A stretch of 64,000 nt of DNA, from the NCBI RefSeq assembly GCF_004005845.1, contig NZ_SADE01000001.1:1550001-1614000 (forward strand), written 5' to 3'. Positions 55,774 through 63,761 of this stretch are shown piece after piece. The notes beneath the pieces are model-generated. The model saw only the letters and a list, made by a program, of their open reading frames with translations, made no database searches and was not told the DNA's origin. Position 1 is the stretch's first letter. The number at the start of each line of letters is the position of its first letter. Source of the stretch: Hwanghaeella grinnelliae (GTDB lineage Bacteria; Pseudomonadota; Alphaproteobacteria; UBA8366; Aestuariispiraceae). The translations under genes were made by a program, and so were the position numbers.

Positions 55774-55909
55774 ATTGGGCTCGTCATTCGATCAAAGCCG
55801 TTTGCCAGCACTCTGGCTGACAATCAGTATGCGGCCGGCAGTGGCATGCGGTCGGCAAAACGCCCCTCGACGTCGCTTTGCAAATAGTCCATACCGCGCC
55901 GAGCCCAAT
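55774..55909 (+). ncRNA. Candidate structured RNA (6S-like shape or purU leader)
   Basis: Nested pairings define a long irregular hairpin: closing stem ATTGGGCTCG/CGAGCCCAAT (55774-55783 with 55900-55909), inner stem CAAAGC/GCTTTG (55793-55798 with 55875-55880), and CGTTTGCC/GGCA-A-AACG (55799-55806 with 55854-55862). Large asymmetric internal loops lie between them, and small hairpins such as GCCAG/CTGGC occur in the apical part. No ORF is present. The shape recalls 6S RNA with a central bubble, but the sequence was not matched to any family. It ends 73 bases before purU, so a cis-regulatory leader is the alternative. Confidence 0.35.
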
Positions 55910-55982
55910 TTCTATGTTGCAGTGCATATAGATTTCGGATCGATTTAACGCCCCCCAACTTCTTCTAGGGAAAGACCTCGGC

Positions 55983-56867
55983 ATGACGCATTTTGTTTTG
56001 AACGTTACCTGCACCACGTCCCGCGGCATCGTTGCGGCGATATCCGGGTATCTGGCGGGTATCGGCTGCAACATCATCGATAGTGCACAGTTCGACGACC
56101 TGGACACCGGCAAGTTCTTTATGCGGGTCAGCTTCATCTCGGAGAAGGGCAAGGACCTGGAATCGATCACTGAGGGGTTCAAGCCGGTCGCTGAGGAATT
56201 CGCGATGGATGCGATCATTCGCGACGCGGCGGACCGGATGAAGGTTCTACTGATGGTGTCGCGCTTTGGGCATTGCCTGAACGATCTGCTCTATCGCTGG
56301 AAAATCGGGGCTTTGCCGATCGATATCGTCGGCGTGGTCTCTAACCATTTCGAATATCAGAAGGTCGTGGTCAATCACGACATTCCGTTCCATTGCATCA
56401 AGGTGACGAAGGACAACAAGCCCAAGGCGGAAGCGCAACTGATGGAAATCGTTGAGCAGACCGAGACGGAGCTGATCGTCCTGGCGCGCTACATGCAGGT
56501 CTTGTCAGACGAGTTGTGCCGCAAGATGTCGGGCCGGATCATCAACATCCACCATTCTTTCCTGCCCAGCTTCAAGGGGGCGAATCCCTATAAGCAAGCT
56601 TATGAGCGCGGTGTGAAGTTGATCGGCGCAACCGCTCATTATGTGACGGCGGATCTGGACGAAGGCCCGATCATCGAACAGGACACGGTGCGCGTCACCC
56701 ATGCCCAATCACCGAATGACTATGTTTCGCTGGGTCGGGATGTCGAAAGCCAGGTTTTGGCGCGTGCGATCCATGGGCATATTCATCACCGCACCTTCAT
56801 CAACGGCAACCGCACGGTTGTTTTCCCGCCAAGCCCGGGGTCCTATGCGTCGGAACGCATGGGCTAA
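55983..56867 (+). CDS. purU: Formyltetrahydrofolate deformylase
   Basis: 294 residues. It splits 10-formyl-THF into formate and THF, balancing one-carbon pools. An N-terminal ACT domain occupies 1-85 (VLNVTCTTSRGIVAAISGYL). The hydrolase domain has MVSRFGHCLNDLLYRW, VVSNHFEYQ, ARYMQVLS, and the catalytic INIHHSFLPSFKGANPY and VTADLDEGPIIEQD. The gene fits with the folate-dependent GcvT domain protein at 6924, which would generate one-carbon units from N-methyl groups. Confidence 0.97.
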   Translation: MTHFVLNVTCTTSRGIVAAISGYLAGIGCNIIDSAQFDDLDTGKFFMRVSFISEKGKDLESITEGFKPVAEEFAMDAIIRDAADRMKVLLMVSRFGHCLNDLLYRWKIGALPIDIVGVVSNHFEYQKVVVNHDIPFHCIKVTKDNKPKAEAQLMEIVEQTETELIVLARYMQVLSDELCRKMSGRIINIHHSFLPSFKGANPYKQAYERGVKLIGATAHYVTADLDEGPIIEQDTVRVTHAQSPNDYVSLGRDVESQVLARAIHGHIHHRTFINGNRTVVFPPSPGSYASERMG

Positions 56868-56886
56868 GTTAGCCATTCCAAAAAGA

Positions 56887-56922
56887 AAACCGCCCCGTCG
56901 TCGAAAAAGGGGCGGTTTCTTT
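56887..56922. terminator. Bidirectional terminator between purU and the entericidin-type gene
   Basis: Ten-bp stem AAACCGCCCC/GGGGCGGTTT (56887-56896 with 56909-56918), flanked by T-rich sequence on both strands (CTTTG after the right arm; TTTTCTTTTTGG after the hairpin on the minus strand). Confidence 0.9.
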
Positions 56923-56960
56923 GTGAACCGGTCAGTTCAACCGACCGGTTTCATTCGCTT

Positions 56961-57095
56961 TTAGTCAGCGGCGTCCTGGATGCCTTCACCGGCATTTTCG
57001 ATATCTTCGCCGGCGCCTTCGACAGTTTCGCAGGCGGCCAGGCCGATAACGCTCAACAGGACGAACGGGATGGCAAGAGTCCGAAGAATACTCAT
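56961..57095 (-). CDS. Entericidin A/B-family small lipoprotein
   Basis: 44 residues, ATG 57095 with GAGGAG seven bases upstream. The signal sequence LRTLAIPFVLLSVIGLAAC ends in a lipobox (LAAC, Cys at residue 22); the mature part (ETVEGAGEDIENAGEGIQ) has the acidic, Gly-rich pattern of entericidins. In enteric bacteria these form a membrane-lytic toxin/antidote pair under stress; only one copy is present here and its role in Alphaproteobacteria is not clear. Too short for default ORF cutoffs. Confidence 0.88.
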   Translation of the reverse strand: MSILRTLAIPFVLLSVIGLAACETVEGAGEDIENAGEGIQDAAD

Positions 57096-57323
57096 TTTTG
57101 CTTCTCCTCAAATTATCAATTCGGCCGAGCCCTCTGCGCGGCTTTCATGACAACAACGCGTCCGGGATGGGCGGGGTTGCATCGGCTTCAAAAAAAATCA
57201 CGTGACCAAGGCCGACCGGCTAGACGCCAGTTCCAGCCAGGCAACCAATGGGGCGGTTGGGGCATTAATAGGTCGGAACTAGAAATTCACGTTTAGAAAT
57301 TCGCAAACTAGGAGATCATTAAA

Positions 57324-57482
57324 ATGGACCTCATCCGTATCATCCTGTCTGTCCTCATCCCGCCCATCGGCGTTCTGCTGCAGGTCGGTCTGACCGGGCA
57401 CTTCTTTTTGAATATTCTGTTGACCCTGCTGGGCTACATCCCCGGCCTGATCCACGCGATCTGGATCATTGCCCGTCGCTAG
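57324..57482 (+). CDS. YqaE/Pmp3-family small membrane protein
   Basis: 52 residues, ATG 57324 with AGGAG 10-14 bases upstream. Two membrane segments are visible: IRIILSVLIPPIGVLLQVGL with the typical PP motif, and FFLNILLTLLGYIPGLIHAI with the GYIPGxIHA hallmark. These stress-induced membrane peptides affect membrane potential under salt or low temperature. The gene is monocistronic and convergent with the acetyltransferase gene. Confidence 0.9.
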   Translation: MDLIRIILSVLIPPIGVLLQVGLTGHFFLNILLTLLGYIPGLIHAIWIIARR

Positions 57483-57493
57483 GCGTCAGCGAC

Positions 57494-57994
57494 CTATGCC
57501 AGTGACTTTTCCATGATCCAGTTGTCGAGTGACTGGCGCCCATCGGGGGTGTCGATTTCCTGCACGCCGGGGCGGACGGCCTGCCAGCCCATCTTTTCGT
57601 AGAAGCGCTGGGCGCGGTCGTTGCCCTGCGTGCATTGCAGTTCGGCGGTCGTCACGCCGGCGGCCGCCAGTTGCTCTTCGCCAGCGCGCAACAGGCGGGC
57701 CGCGACGCCCGTGCCCCGATGTGTTGCCGCGACGAACAGATCCTCCAGCGAATTGTCTTCGGTCGTGACAAAACCACAGATGATGTCGTTCCCCTCAGCG
57801 CCCGCCGCCTCGTCCACCGCGACGATCATATGGGGGATCAGCGCGGGTGCGCGCATCCTGAAGTTTTCCCTATTACGCAGTTTCCGCCAAGCGGCCGGGA
57901 CCAAGTTGCCGTGCCCGTCATGCCATGCATCGTGCCAAACCGCCGCGACTTCATCAGTATCTTCCACGGTTGCGGCTCGCAGGAAAATCGCCAT
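57494..57994 (-). CDS. GNAT-family N-acetyltransferase
   Basis: 166 residues. LFVAATHRGTGVAARLLRAGEEQLA contains the acetyl-CoA-binding Q/RxxGxG/A loop (residues about 92-116), and NDRAQRFYEKMGWQ is the usual C-terminal block. Substrate unknown. Last gene of the leftward succinate dehydrogenase-like operon, four bases after the flavoprotein stop, so probably cotranscribed. Confidence 0.88.
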   Translation of the reverse strand: MAIFLRAATVEDTDEVAAVWHDAWHDGHGNLVPAAWRKLRNRENFRMRAPALIPHMIVAVDEAAGAEGNDIICGFVTTEDNSLEDLFVAATHRGTGVAARLLRAGEEQLAAAGVTTAELQCTQGNDRAQRFYEKMGWQAVRPGVQEIDTPDGRQSLDNWIMEKSLA

Positions 57995-57998
57995 CGTC

Positions 57999-59747
57999 CT
58001 ATTCCGCTGCGGTTGGGGGCGCGCCGGCCTCGCCGTCGATCAATGACTCGCCCGGGCGCACGATTGTGAAATCGACGGGGACCATGTCGACCGACAAATC
58101 CCCTTCCTTGGCGAGGATACGCGTGAAGGCCGTCGTTTCCAAATCCCCTGTTTCGGGAAAATCTTCACGAAAATGCGCGCCGCGGGAATCATTCCGGGCC
58201 AAAGCTGCTTCAGCGATGGTACGGGATATCGTCAAAAGCGAGTCCATGTTCAACCAGTCATGCCAGGTCAGGTTAAAGGCCCGGTCCGTGTCGGGCAGGC
58301 CGATATGCTCAAGTTCCGCGGCAAGGGTGGCAACCGTATCCCGCCCGCGCTCCAGGCCGGCTTGGGTGCGGATGATGCCGACCTCGTCCCACATCGTCTT
58401 CCACAGTTTCTCGCGCAGCCCATTCAAGTCGCCGACCGACTTCCCGAAGGGACGTTCGGCCCGGGCCAATGCGCGTTCGATCGCTTCCCCGTCAGGTGTA
58501 CACAAATAGCCTTCCTTGGCGGCGAAGGCGGCCATGCTGTCACCTGCGATGCCGCCATAAACAGTTGAGTTGGCAACGCCGTTGCCGCCCAAACGGTTCG
58601 CGCCATGGACCCCGCCGCAATCCTCGCCCGCGGCGAAAAGGGCGGGTAGGGCGGTCGATCCATCGATCTCGAACTCTATCCCGCCCATCATGTAGTGCGC
58701 CGTCGGAACCACTTCGACCCGTCCGCCGGCAAGATCGAAGCCGCAATCGGCGCAGCGCGTCACCATGCCGGGGAAACGTTTGGCGACGTTCTCCGGGCCC
58801 AGATGTTTCATCTCTATATAGACGCCCCCATAAGGGGTGGTGCGCCCGGAACGCATTTCCTCGTAAATCGAACGGCTGACGATATCGCGGGTCGCCCGTT
58901 CGCCGCTTGGGTCATAGCGGTTCATGAAGCGCTCACCTTCGCCGTTCAGCAAGTATCCGCCGGCGCCCCGCAGGCCTTCTTCCAGCACCGTGCCCGTCAT
59001 CCGCGTTTCATGGCCTGCAAGCAGACCGGTCGGGTGGAATTGCACCATTTCCATATCGCGCAGCGGCAGGCCCAGATCGAGGCCCATGGCCATGCCGTCG
59101 CAGCTCTTGTCGCCGGATGGCGTGTGATAGAGATACATGGTCGGCCCGCCGCCGGCGGCCAGCAGAACCGCCTTGGCTTGAACGAACCGATAGCCGCCGG
59201 TCCGCATGTCGATGAACAGCGCGCCCGACAGCCGCGCCCCATCCTTTGCCGGGATCAAGGCGATGGCGCGGTGTTCCTCAAGCCGGTTGATGCCGCGCGA
59301 CCAGACCTGCTCCATTAGGCGATTGATGATTTCGATACCCGTCAGATCGCCCTTATGCACCGTGCGGTCGAAGCTTTGGCCCGCAAAGGCTTTCTGGTGC
59401 AGGCTGCCGTCCGGGTTGCGGTCGAAGAAACAGCCGATTTCGTTTTCCAACTCGTGAATGCGCTCCACCGCGCCTTCGACCAGCCGCCAGGCCAAGTCCT
59501 GTCGCGGCAGCCATTTGCCGCCGACGATGGTGTCCATGAAATGACGTTCGAGAGAATCCGCAGCCGCCATCGCCGCGTTGTAGCCGCCCTGAACCATGCG
59601 CGTGCAGCCGGACTTTCCGAGTAGTCCCTTGACCGCGATGGTGACATCCAGGTCCGGATCGGCCTTCAGGGCGTGCAGCGCGGCGAACAGACCGGCCCCG
59701 CCCGAACCGATGATGAGGATATCCGTTTTGCTGCGTTCAATTTGCAT
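57999..59747 (-). CDS. Succinate dehydrogenase/fumarate reductase-type flavoprotein subunit
   Basis: 582 residues from ATG 59747; the frame opens at 59819, but ATG 59747 starts right before the FAD motif ILIIGSGGAGLFAA. Substrate-site blocks are present: MVQFHPTGL, RYDPSGERATRDIVSRSI, PTAHYMMGG and HGANRLGGNGVANS. At the place of the covalent-FAD His of classical SdhA/FrdA (SHT), this protein reads GCT (Cys48), so FAD may be held non-covalently. Two membrane anchor genes precede it; the iron-sulfur gene is further upstream at 62883. It differs from aspartate oxidase in being part of this gene set. Confidence 0.85.
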   Translation of the reverse strand: MQIERSKTDILIIGSGGAGLFAALHALKADPDLDVTIAVKGLLGKSGCTRMVQGGYNAAMAAADSLERHFMDTIVGGKWLPRQDLAWRLVEGAVERIHELENEIGCFFDRNPDGSLHQKAFAGQSFDRTVHKGDLTGIEIINRLMEQVWSRGINRLEEHRAIALIPAKDGARLSGALFIDMRTGGYRFVQAKAVLLAAGGGPTMYLYHTPSGDKSCDGMAMGLDLGLPLRDMEMVQFHPTGLLAGHETRMTGTVLEEGLRGAGGYLLNGEGERFMNRYDPSGERATRDIVSRSIYEEMRSGRTTPYGGVYIEMKHLGPENVAKRFPGMVTRCADCGFDLAGGRVEVVPTAHYMMGGIEFEIDGSTALPALFAAGEDCGGVHGANRLGGNGVANSTVYGGIAGDSMAAFAAKEGYLCTPDGEAIERALARAERPFGKSVGDLNGLREKLWKTMWDEVGIIRTQAGLERGRDTVATLAAELEHIGLPDTDRAFNLTWHDWLNMDSLLTISRTIAEAALARNDSRGAHFREDFPETGDLETTAFTRILAKEGDLSVDMVPVDFTIVRPGESLIDGEAGAPPTAAE

Positions 59748-59754
59748 GGCGCGC

Positions 59755-60111
59755 CTATAAAACCAGAATCTGTGCGGCGAAGACGGCGCCGACCGCAACC
59801 GCGCCGAGGGACCCGGCAAGGATCAAACCCTTCCGGCTGTCGCGCCAGGGCAGGAATTCAAGGACAAGCACGCGCAAGCCGAAGGACAGATGCAGGGCCA
59901 GCAGCATGACCAACCCCCATTCCGCGATTTTCACCAAGGGCATGTCGGTGAGGCGCAGGAAACCGTCCAGCGCTTCAGCATCCTCCAGGGCAAGACCCAG
60001 AACGAGGAAATGGAAGGGCAGAAACAGAATCAGCGCCAGCCCCGAAAGCCGGTGTCCCAGGGCGGCCCAGGCACCCGGATGCGTGTTGCTCGTCCGTCTG
60101 TTCATGGCCAT
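59755..60111 (-). CDS. Succinate dehydrogenase/fumarate reductase membrane anchor (cytochrome b-like), subunit 2
   Basis: 118 residues with three membrane segments. GHRLSGLALILFLPFHFLV and LALHLSFGLRVLVLEF contain the His residues that in SdhC/D-type anchors ligate heme b and face the quinone. It lies seven bases before the flavoprotein start and ten bases after the other anchor. Which of the two anchors is C and which D is not resolved. Confidence 0.8.
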   Translation of the reverse strand: MAMNRRTSNTHPGAWAALGHRLSGLALILFLPFHFLVLGLALEDAEALDGFLRLTDMPLVKIAEWGLVMLLALHLSFGLRVLVLEFLPWRDSRKGLILAGSLGAVAVGAVFAAQILVL

Positions 60112-60121
60112 CTCTGTCCCC

Positions 60122-60448
60122 CTAAATCACAGCCAGAACGGCCCGCAGGCCCAGGCCGGCCAACAGCGCGGCGAACAGAACAAGGACGCAATCGACCATG
60201 CGACCCCGCAACCCTAGCCATTCGCGCAGGATGTTGCGCAGGCCAAGAGGGGCATGCACCGCGGCGGACAGGACGAAAAGACCATAGAAGGCGGCCCAAG
60301 CCATATTGCCCCGTGTGCGGGACAGGATTTCATCGGCCGTCAAACCGTCAGAGACGGCATACAGGATCAGTCCCAGATGGATCAGCACCAAAGGGGCCAG
60401 GATCATCGCCGTGACCCGTTGCGCGGCGTAAAGCGCGGCTTCGGTCAT
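60122..60448 (-). CDS. Succinate dehydrogenase/fumarate reductase membrane anchor, subunit 1
   Basis: 108 residues with three membrane segments. AQRVTAMILAPLVLIHLGLILYA and AVHAPLGLRNILREWLG match the anchor pattern of R/S...H in helix 1 and H-A-x-x-G-L-R in helix 2. The ATG overlaps the stop of the PAP2 gene (ATGA), which couples respiratory and lipid A genes on one transcript. Confidence 0.8.
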   Translation of the reverse strand: MTEAALYAAQRVTAMILAPLVLIHLGLILYAVSDGLTADEILSRTRGNMAWAAFYGLFVLSAAVHAPLGLRNILREWLGLRGRMVDCVLVLFAALLAGLGLRAVLAVI

Positions 60449-61143
60449 GGCAGCCTCCCGAAATGTCGTTCGACCTGGACCGCCGCAGAAGCGATCAAGG
60501 CGACGAGTATCGCTGCCAATTCCATCGTCACCAGCGTATGGCTCAGGAAATGATCGCCGATCGCCATCTTATAGGCGGCCATTGCGCCACCCACCGTTAG
60601 AGCGATGACGACGGCGACCCGGCGCGCGGCGCGGCCCTTGAACATAAAGACTAGGGCGAACAGGGCAAAGCCACCGCTGGCATGGCCGGCAGGGAAGCAG
60701 CGCTGACGGTCCGCTGGGCGCGCATCGTCGGGATAACGCTCGAACAGGCTTATGGTTGGCACGTTTCCTCCATATCGGTCCGACCTGGCCGGGCATGCGA
60801 CATTCGTTGCCGTCTTCAAGGCACCCGCGGCGGCCGGCACGATGATCAACGATATCAGCAGCACCGCCAAGCCCTGTCGTCGTTTCCGCGCAAAATCCCA
60901 ATGCCCCGACGCCAATAGGGTGAGCAAGCAGGCCGCGGCAAGAGCGACCAGGGCCAGTTTCGGCCCGGTATAGAACAGCATCCGGGCGACGGGTTCATGC
61001 TTGTCCCAAATCCAGCTTCCTGTCGCCGCGTCAAACAGACGGTCTTGTACCGCCAAATCCACTTCCGTGAACCCGAAGATGCCGAGCGTCAGCAAAAGGG
61101 CGGCGGTGGCAAGGACGATGATCGTGCGGCTATTCGCGGGCAT
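60445..61143 (-). CDS. PAP2-family membrane phosphatase (lipid A phosphatase-like)
   Basis: 232 residues with about six membrane segments. The PAP2 signature is visible as CPARSDRYGG, the central CFPAGHASGGFA (PxGH block, about residue 155) and DHFLSHTLVT (about 205) with the catalytic His. The family removes phosphate from lipids; the layout with a phosphoethanolamine transferase gene directly upstream, overlapping by 14 bases, points to lipid A 1- or 4'-dephosphorylation. Start ATG 61143. Confidence 0.85.
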   Translation of the reverse strand: MPANSRTIIVLATAALLLTLGIFGFTEVDLAVQDRLFDAATGSWIWDKHEPVARMLFYTGPKLALVALAAACLLTLLASGHWDFARKRRQGLAVLLISLIIVPAAAGALKTATNVACPARSDRYGGNVPTISLFERYPDDARPADRQRCFPAGHASGGFALFALVFMFKGRAARRVAVVIALTVGGAMAAYKMAIGDHFLSHTLVTMELAAILVALIASAAVQVERHFGRLP

Positions 61144-62800
61144 TAGTTTCGGTCATCGGCATCACGCCTGTTACCGGTTCGGGCCGGACATCGCCGATCT
61201 CAATTTCGAAAAGCTGCAATAGAATACGGCTTAGATCATCGTGAGTGGCAGGCTTGTCCTTGATTTTGAAAAGCTTGTCGCGATCGATGTCCGAGTTCAT
61301 GCCCGCCCAGACGAGGAAAGGAACATGCGTCTGCACGTCGGGTGCCATGAAATAGGGCATACCATGCAGGAAAATGCCCATTTCGCCCAGTGACTCGCCG
61401 TGGTCGCTTACATAGAGCATCGTCGGCTCATATCGGGTCTGATGGCGGGCCAGCAGGCCGATCACCTTGTCCAAAAAAGCATCGGTGTAGAGGATCGTAT
61501 TGTCATAAGCGTTTACGATTTCTTCCGGGCTGCATTTGCCCAGGTCGCTGTCGCGGCAATCGGGAGTGAATTGGCGATAAGCGTCCGGGTAGCGTTTGTA
61601 GTAGGCGGGGCCGTGGCTGCCCTTCTGGTGCAGGACAACCAGGATATCGCTGTTCTGTTTGTCCAGGTAATCGTCCAGCCCGGACAGCATGCCTTCGTCC
61701 CTGCATTCGACATCGCAATCGGGATTGACCTCAGGCCCCGTGAACATTTGATAGCCGACCCGGTCGGCAACCCCCTGCGGACCCGAATTATTGTCGCGCC
61801 ACAAAATGGTGACGCCGGCGCGCGCCAGCACGTCGACCGTATTCTCTGTCCAACGCGCGCTGTCGATATCGAAGGACTCGCGCGGGTCGAGGGAAAACAG
61901 GCAGGGAACAGAGATGGCAGTGGATGTGCCGCAGGAGCGCATATCGCTGAAGGAAACGATATCGTTCCGTGCTGCCAGTTTCGGCGTCGTCTGGCGAGCA
62001 TAGCCGTTCAGGCCGAAATGGTCGGCCCGCGCAGTTTCGCCGACGACCAGAATGACCAGGTCATGCGCCTCATCCTCGGTCGGAATGGCCGCATCGGTCA
62101 GGCGCGTTTCCACAAGATGGTTCGCGGTGTTTTCTCGGCCCTGTGTTAAGGCGAATTTGCCTGCCGAATAGATCGGATATGTCGGGTTGCTGTAATAGCG
62201 CAGCGGTTTGTGTTCCCGAAAGTAGCTGGCATAGGTGTCGGAAAAGGGCGCCATCACCGCGATGGCAAACACCAGTGACCCTGCCGCCGACGCCAAAAGT
62301 TTGATTTGCCTGCGCGGAAGACTGACCGGGCGCAGGGGGATGAGCCAAAGGAGCGCCGACGGCAAAATTCCGAGCAATAAAAACCGTATCCCAAAAGTGG
62401 CGGTGATGAGGTCACCCGCCTCATCCATATCGGTACCCAGCGCATTGCGGATCATTTCCGTGTCGATGGCGATTCCCATCGTGTCGGAGAAATGGCCCGC
62501 GGCTGCGGCCAACAGGATTAAAACCGTTCCAACCACGCGTATCGGCAGGAAGAATGAAAAGATTGAGATGACCAGGGCCATGACGCAAGTGAGCACCACG
62601 GCTGCCGAGGTCAGAAAAGCGGCTTGTTCAGCAAGGGGATAGACGGCCTCCGTCTCTTGGAAAAACCGGATGTTCCCGGTTGCTGTCAAGAACAAGGCGA
62701 TGATGCAGACCAGCGTGACGTGGCCCGCCTTTGGGAAACGAGACAAAGGGGTACTTTCTATTCGAACCGTAAAGGGGATACGGGCACCGCTGATGGCCAT
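61130..62800 (-). CDS. eptA: Phosphoethanolamine-lipid A transferase (EptA-like)
   Basis: 556 residues. Five membrane segments occupy about 25-190, and the periplasmic sulfatase-fold domain follows. Metal and catalytic blocks: VVGETARADHFGLNGY (Glu and the Thr nucleophile region near residue 255), CGTSTAISVPCLFS (nucleophile area), VLHQKGSHGPAYYKRYP, and YVSDHGESLGE. Disulfide Cys residues are present. It decorates lipid A with phosphoethanolamine and lowers its negative charge, giving resistance to cationic peptides. It is 82 bases after the iron-sulfur gene and overlaps the PAP2 gene. Confidence 0.93.
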   Translation of the reverse strand: MAISGARIPFTVRIESTPLSRFPKAGHVTLVCIIALFLTATGNIRFFQETEAVYPLAEQAAFLTSAAVVLTCVMALVISIFSFFLPIRVVGTVLILLAAAAGHFSDTMGIAIDTEMIRNALGTDMDEAGDLITATFGIRFLLLGILPSALLWLIPLRPVSLPRRQIKLLASAAGSLVFAIAVMAPFSDTYASYFREHKPLRYYSNPTYPIYSAGKFALTQGRENTANHLVETRLTDAAIPTEDEAHDLVILVVGETARADHFGLNGYARQTTPKLAARNDIVSFSDMRSCGTSTAISVPCLFSLDPRESFDIDSARWTENTVDVLARAGVTILWRDNNSGPQGVADRVGYQMFTGPEVNPDCDVECRDEGMLSGLDDYLDKQNSDILVVLHQKGSHGPAYYKRYPDAYRQFTPDCRDSDLGKCSPEEIVNAYDNTILYTDAFLDKVIGLLARHQTRYEPTMLYVSDHGESLGEMGIFLHGMPYFMAPDVQTHVPFLVWAGMNSDIDRDKLFKIKDKPATHDDLSRILLQLFEIEIGDVRPEPVTGVMPMTETNARE

Positions 62801-62882
62801 GCCAAAGCGATCCTGTAGACTTGTTCTTGGTAACTAAGCCGGAATTCTTACCGGAACCTGACAAGTCTGTGCGGACGGGATG

Positions 62883-63677
62883 TTATTTTTCGCCGCTCAA
62901 CCGAAATGTCTGCAGGACGGAGCGCCGCTTCAGCCCCGCAATGCCGGCAGTGGGGTTCAATCCGATCGGACAGTGTTCCACGCAGCTTCCGTGACTGTGA
63001 CAGGAATGGCAGCCGCCGGCGGCGGAAACCTTTTTCATCGTTTCCCGCTTTTCCGCGTGACGCTCGTCGTTGACCAGGGTCCAGGCCCGGTTCAAGGCCG
63101 CCGGGCCAAGATAATCCTCGTCCCAAGTCACGACATCGCAGGCGGAATAACAAACCGCGCAATTGATGCATTCAATCCCGGCATCCACGGCTTTCCGTCC
63201 GGGGCTTTCCGGATCGATACGGGCCAAAGGCCCAGTGCGGTCCGTTTTACCGGCAAACCGGCCGCCCGCTTGCTGCCACTTTTCGAAGAATGCGGACATG
63301 TCGGCCGCAAGATCCTTGATCCGCGGCAGGTTGCGCAGCGGTTCGATCGTCAGTGACCGTTCTTTCCCGATCACTTTGGAAACATGGGTGCGGCAGGTCC
63401 AACGCGGCTTGCCGTTGACGGTCATGGCGCAGGACCCGCAGACACCGACGCGGCAGGCGAAGCGATAGGACAGGGCCGGGTCCGCGTTGCGTTGGATCCA
63501 GGTGACGATGTCCAGAACCGTTTGGTTTTCCCGTCTTGGGACTTGGAATTCCTCGTATCTGTTTTCTGGTCCCTTTCCGCGAGAGACACGCACGGTCAGG
63601 TAATCGCCCAAGGGGACGTCAGGCTTGGTGCGATCAGGCTCTGTGCTATCAGGCTGGGGAGCTGTGCCGGTTTCCAT
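62883..63677 (-). CDS. Succinate dehydrogenase/fumarate reductase iron-sulfur subunit
   Basis: 264 residues. The [2Fe-2S] ferredoxin part has CRVGVCGSCAMTVNGKPRWTC. The [4Fe-4S] site is CINCAVCYSACD, and the third cluster comes from CHSCHSHGSCVEHCPIGLNP. The N-terminal 25 residues are extra, Pro- and Asp-rich. It is the partner of the flavoprotein at 57999 but is separated from the anchor genes by eptA and a PAP2 gene on the same strand, an unusual order. Confidence 0.88.
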   Translation of the reverse strand: METGTAPQPDSTEPDRTKPDVPLGDYLTVRVSRGKGPENRYEEFQVPRRENQTVLDIVTWIQRNADPALSYRFACRVGVCGSCAMTVNGKPRWTCRTHVSKVIGKERSLTIEPLRNLPRIKDLAADMSAFFEKWQQAGGRFAGKTDRTGPLARIDPESPGRKAVDAGIECINCAVCYSACDVVTWDEDYLGPAALNRAWTLVNDERHAEKRETMKKVSAAGGCHSCHSHGSCVEHCPIGLNPTAGIAGLKRRSVLQTFRLSGEK

Positions 63678-63761
63678 ATGTATTGCTTCTCGTGACCGAT
63701 GAAAGCGCGTTTACGCGGCGCCGGGCCGAATGCCGGGCAGCGCCGCCTTCGGGTTCAACGG

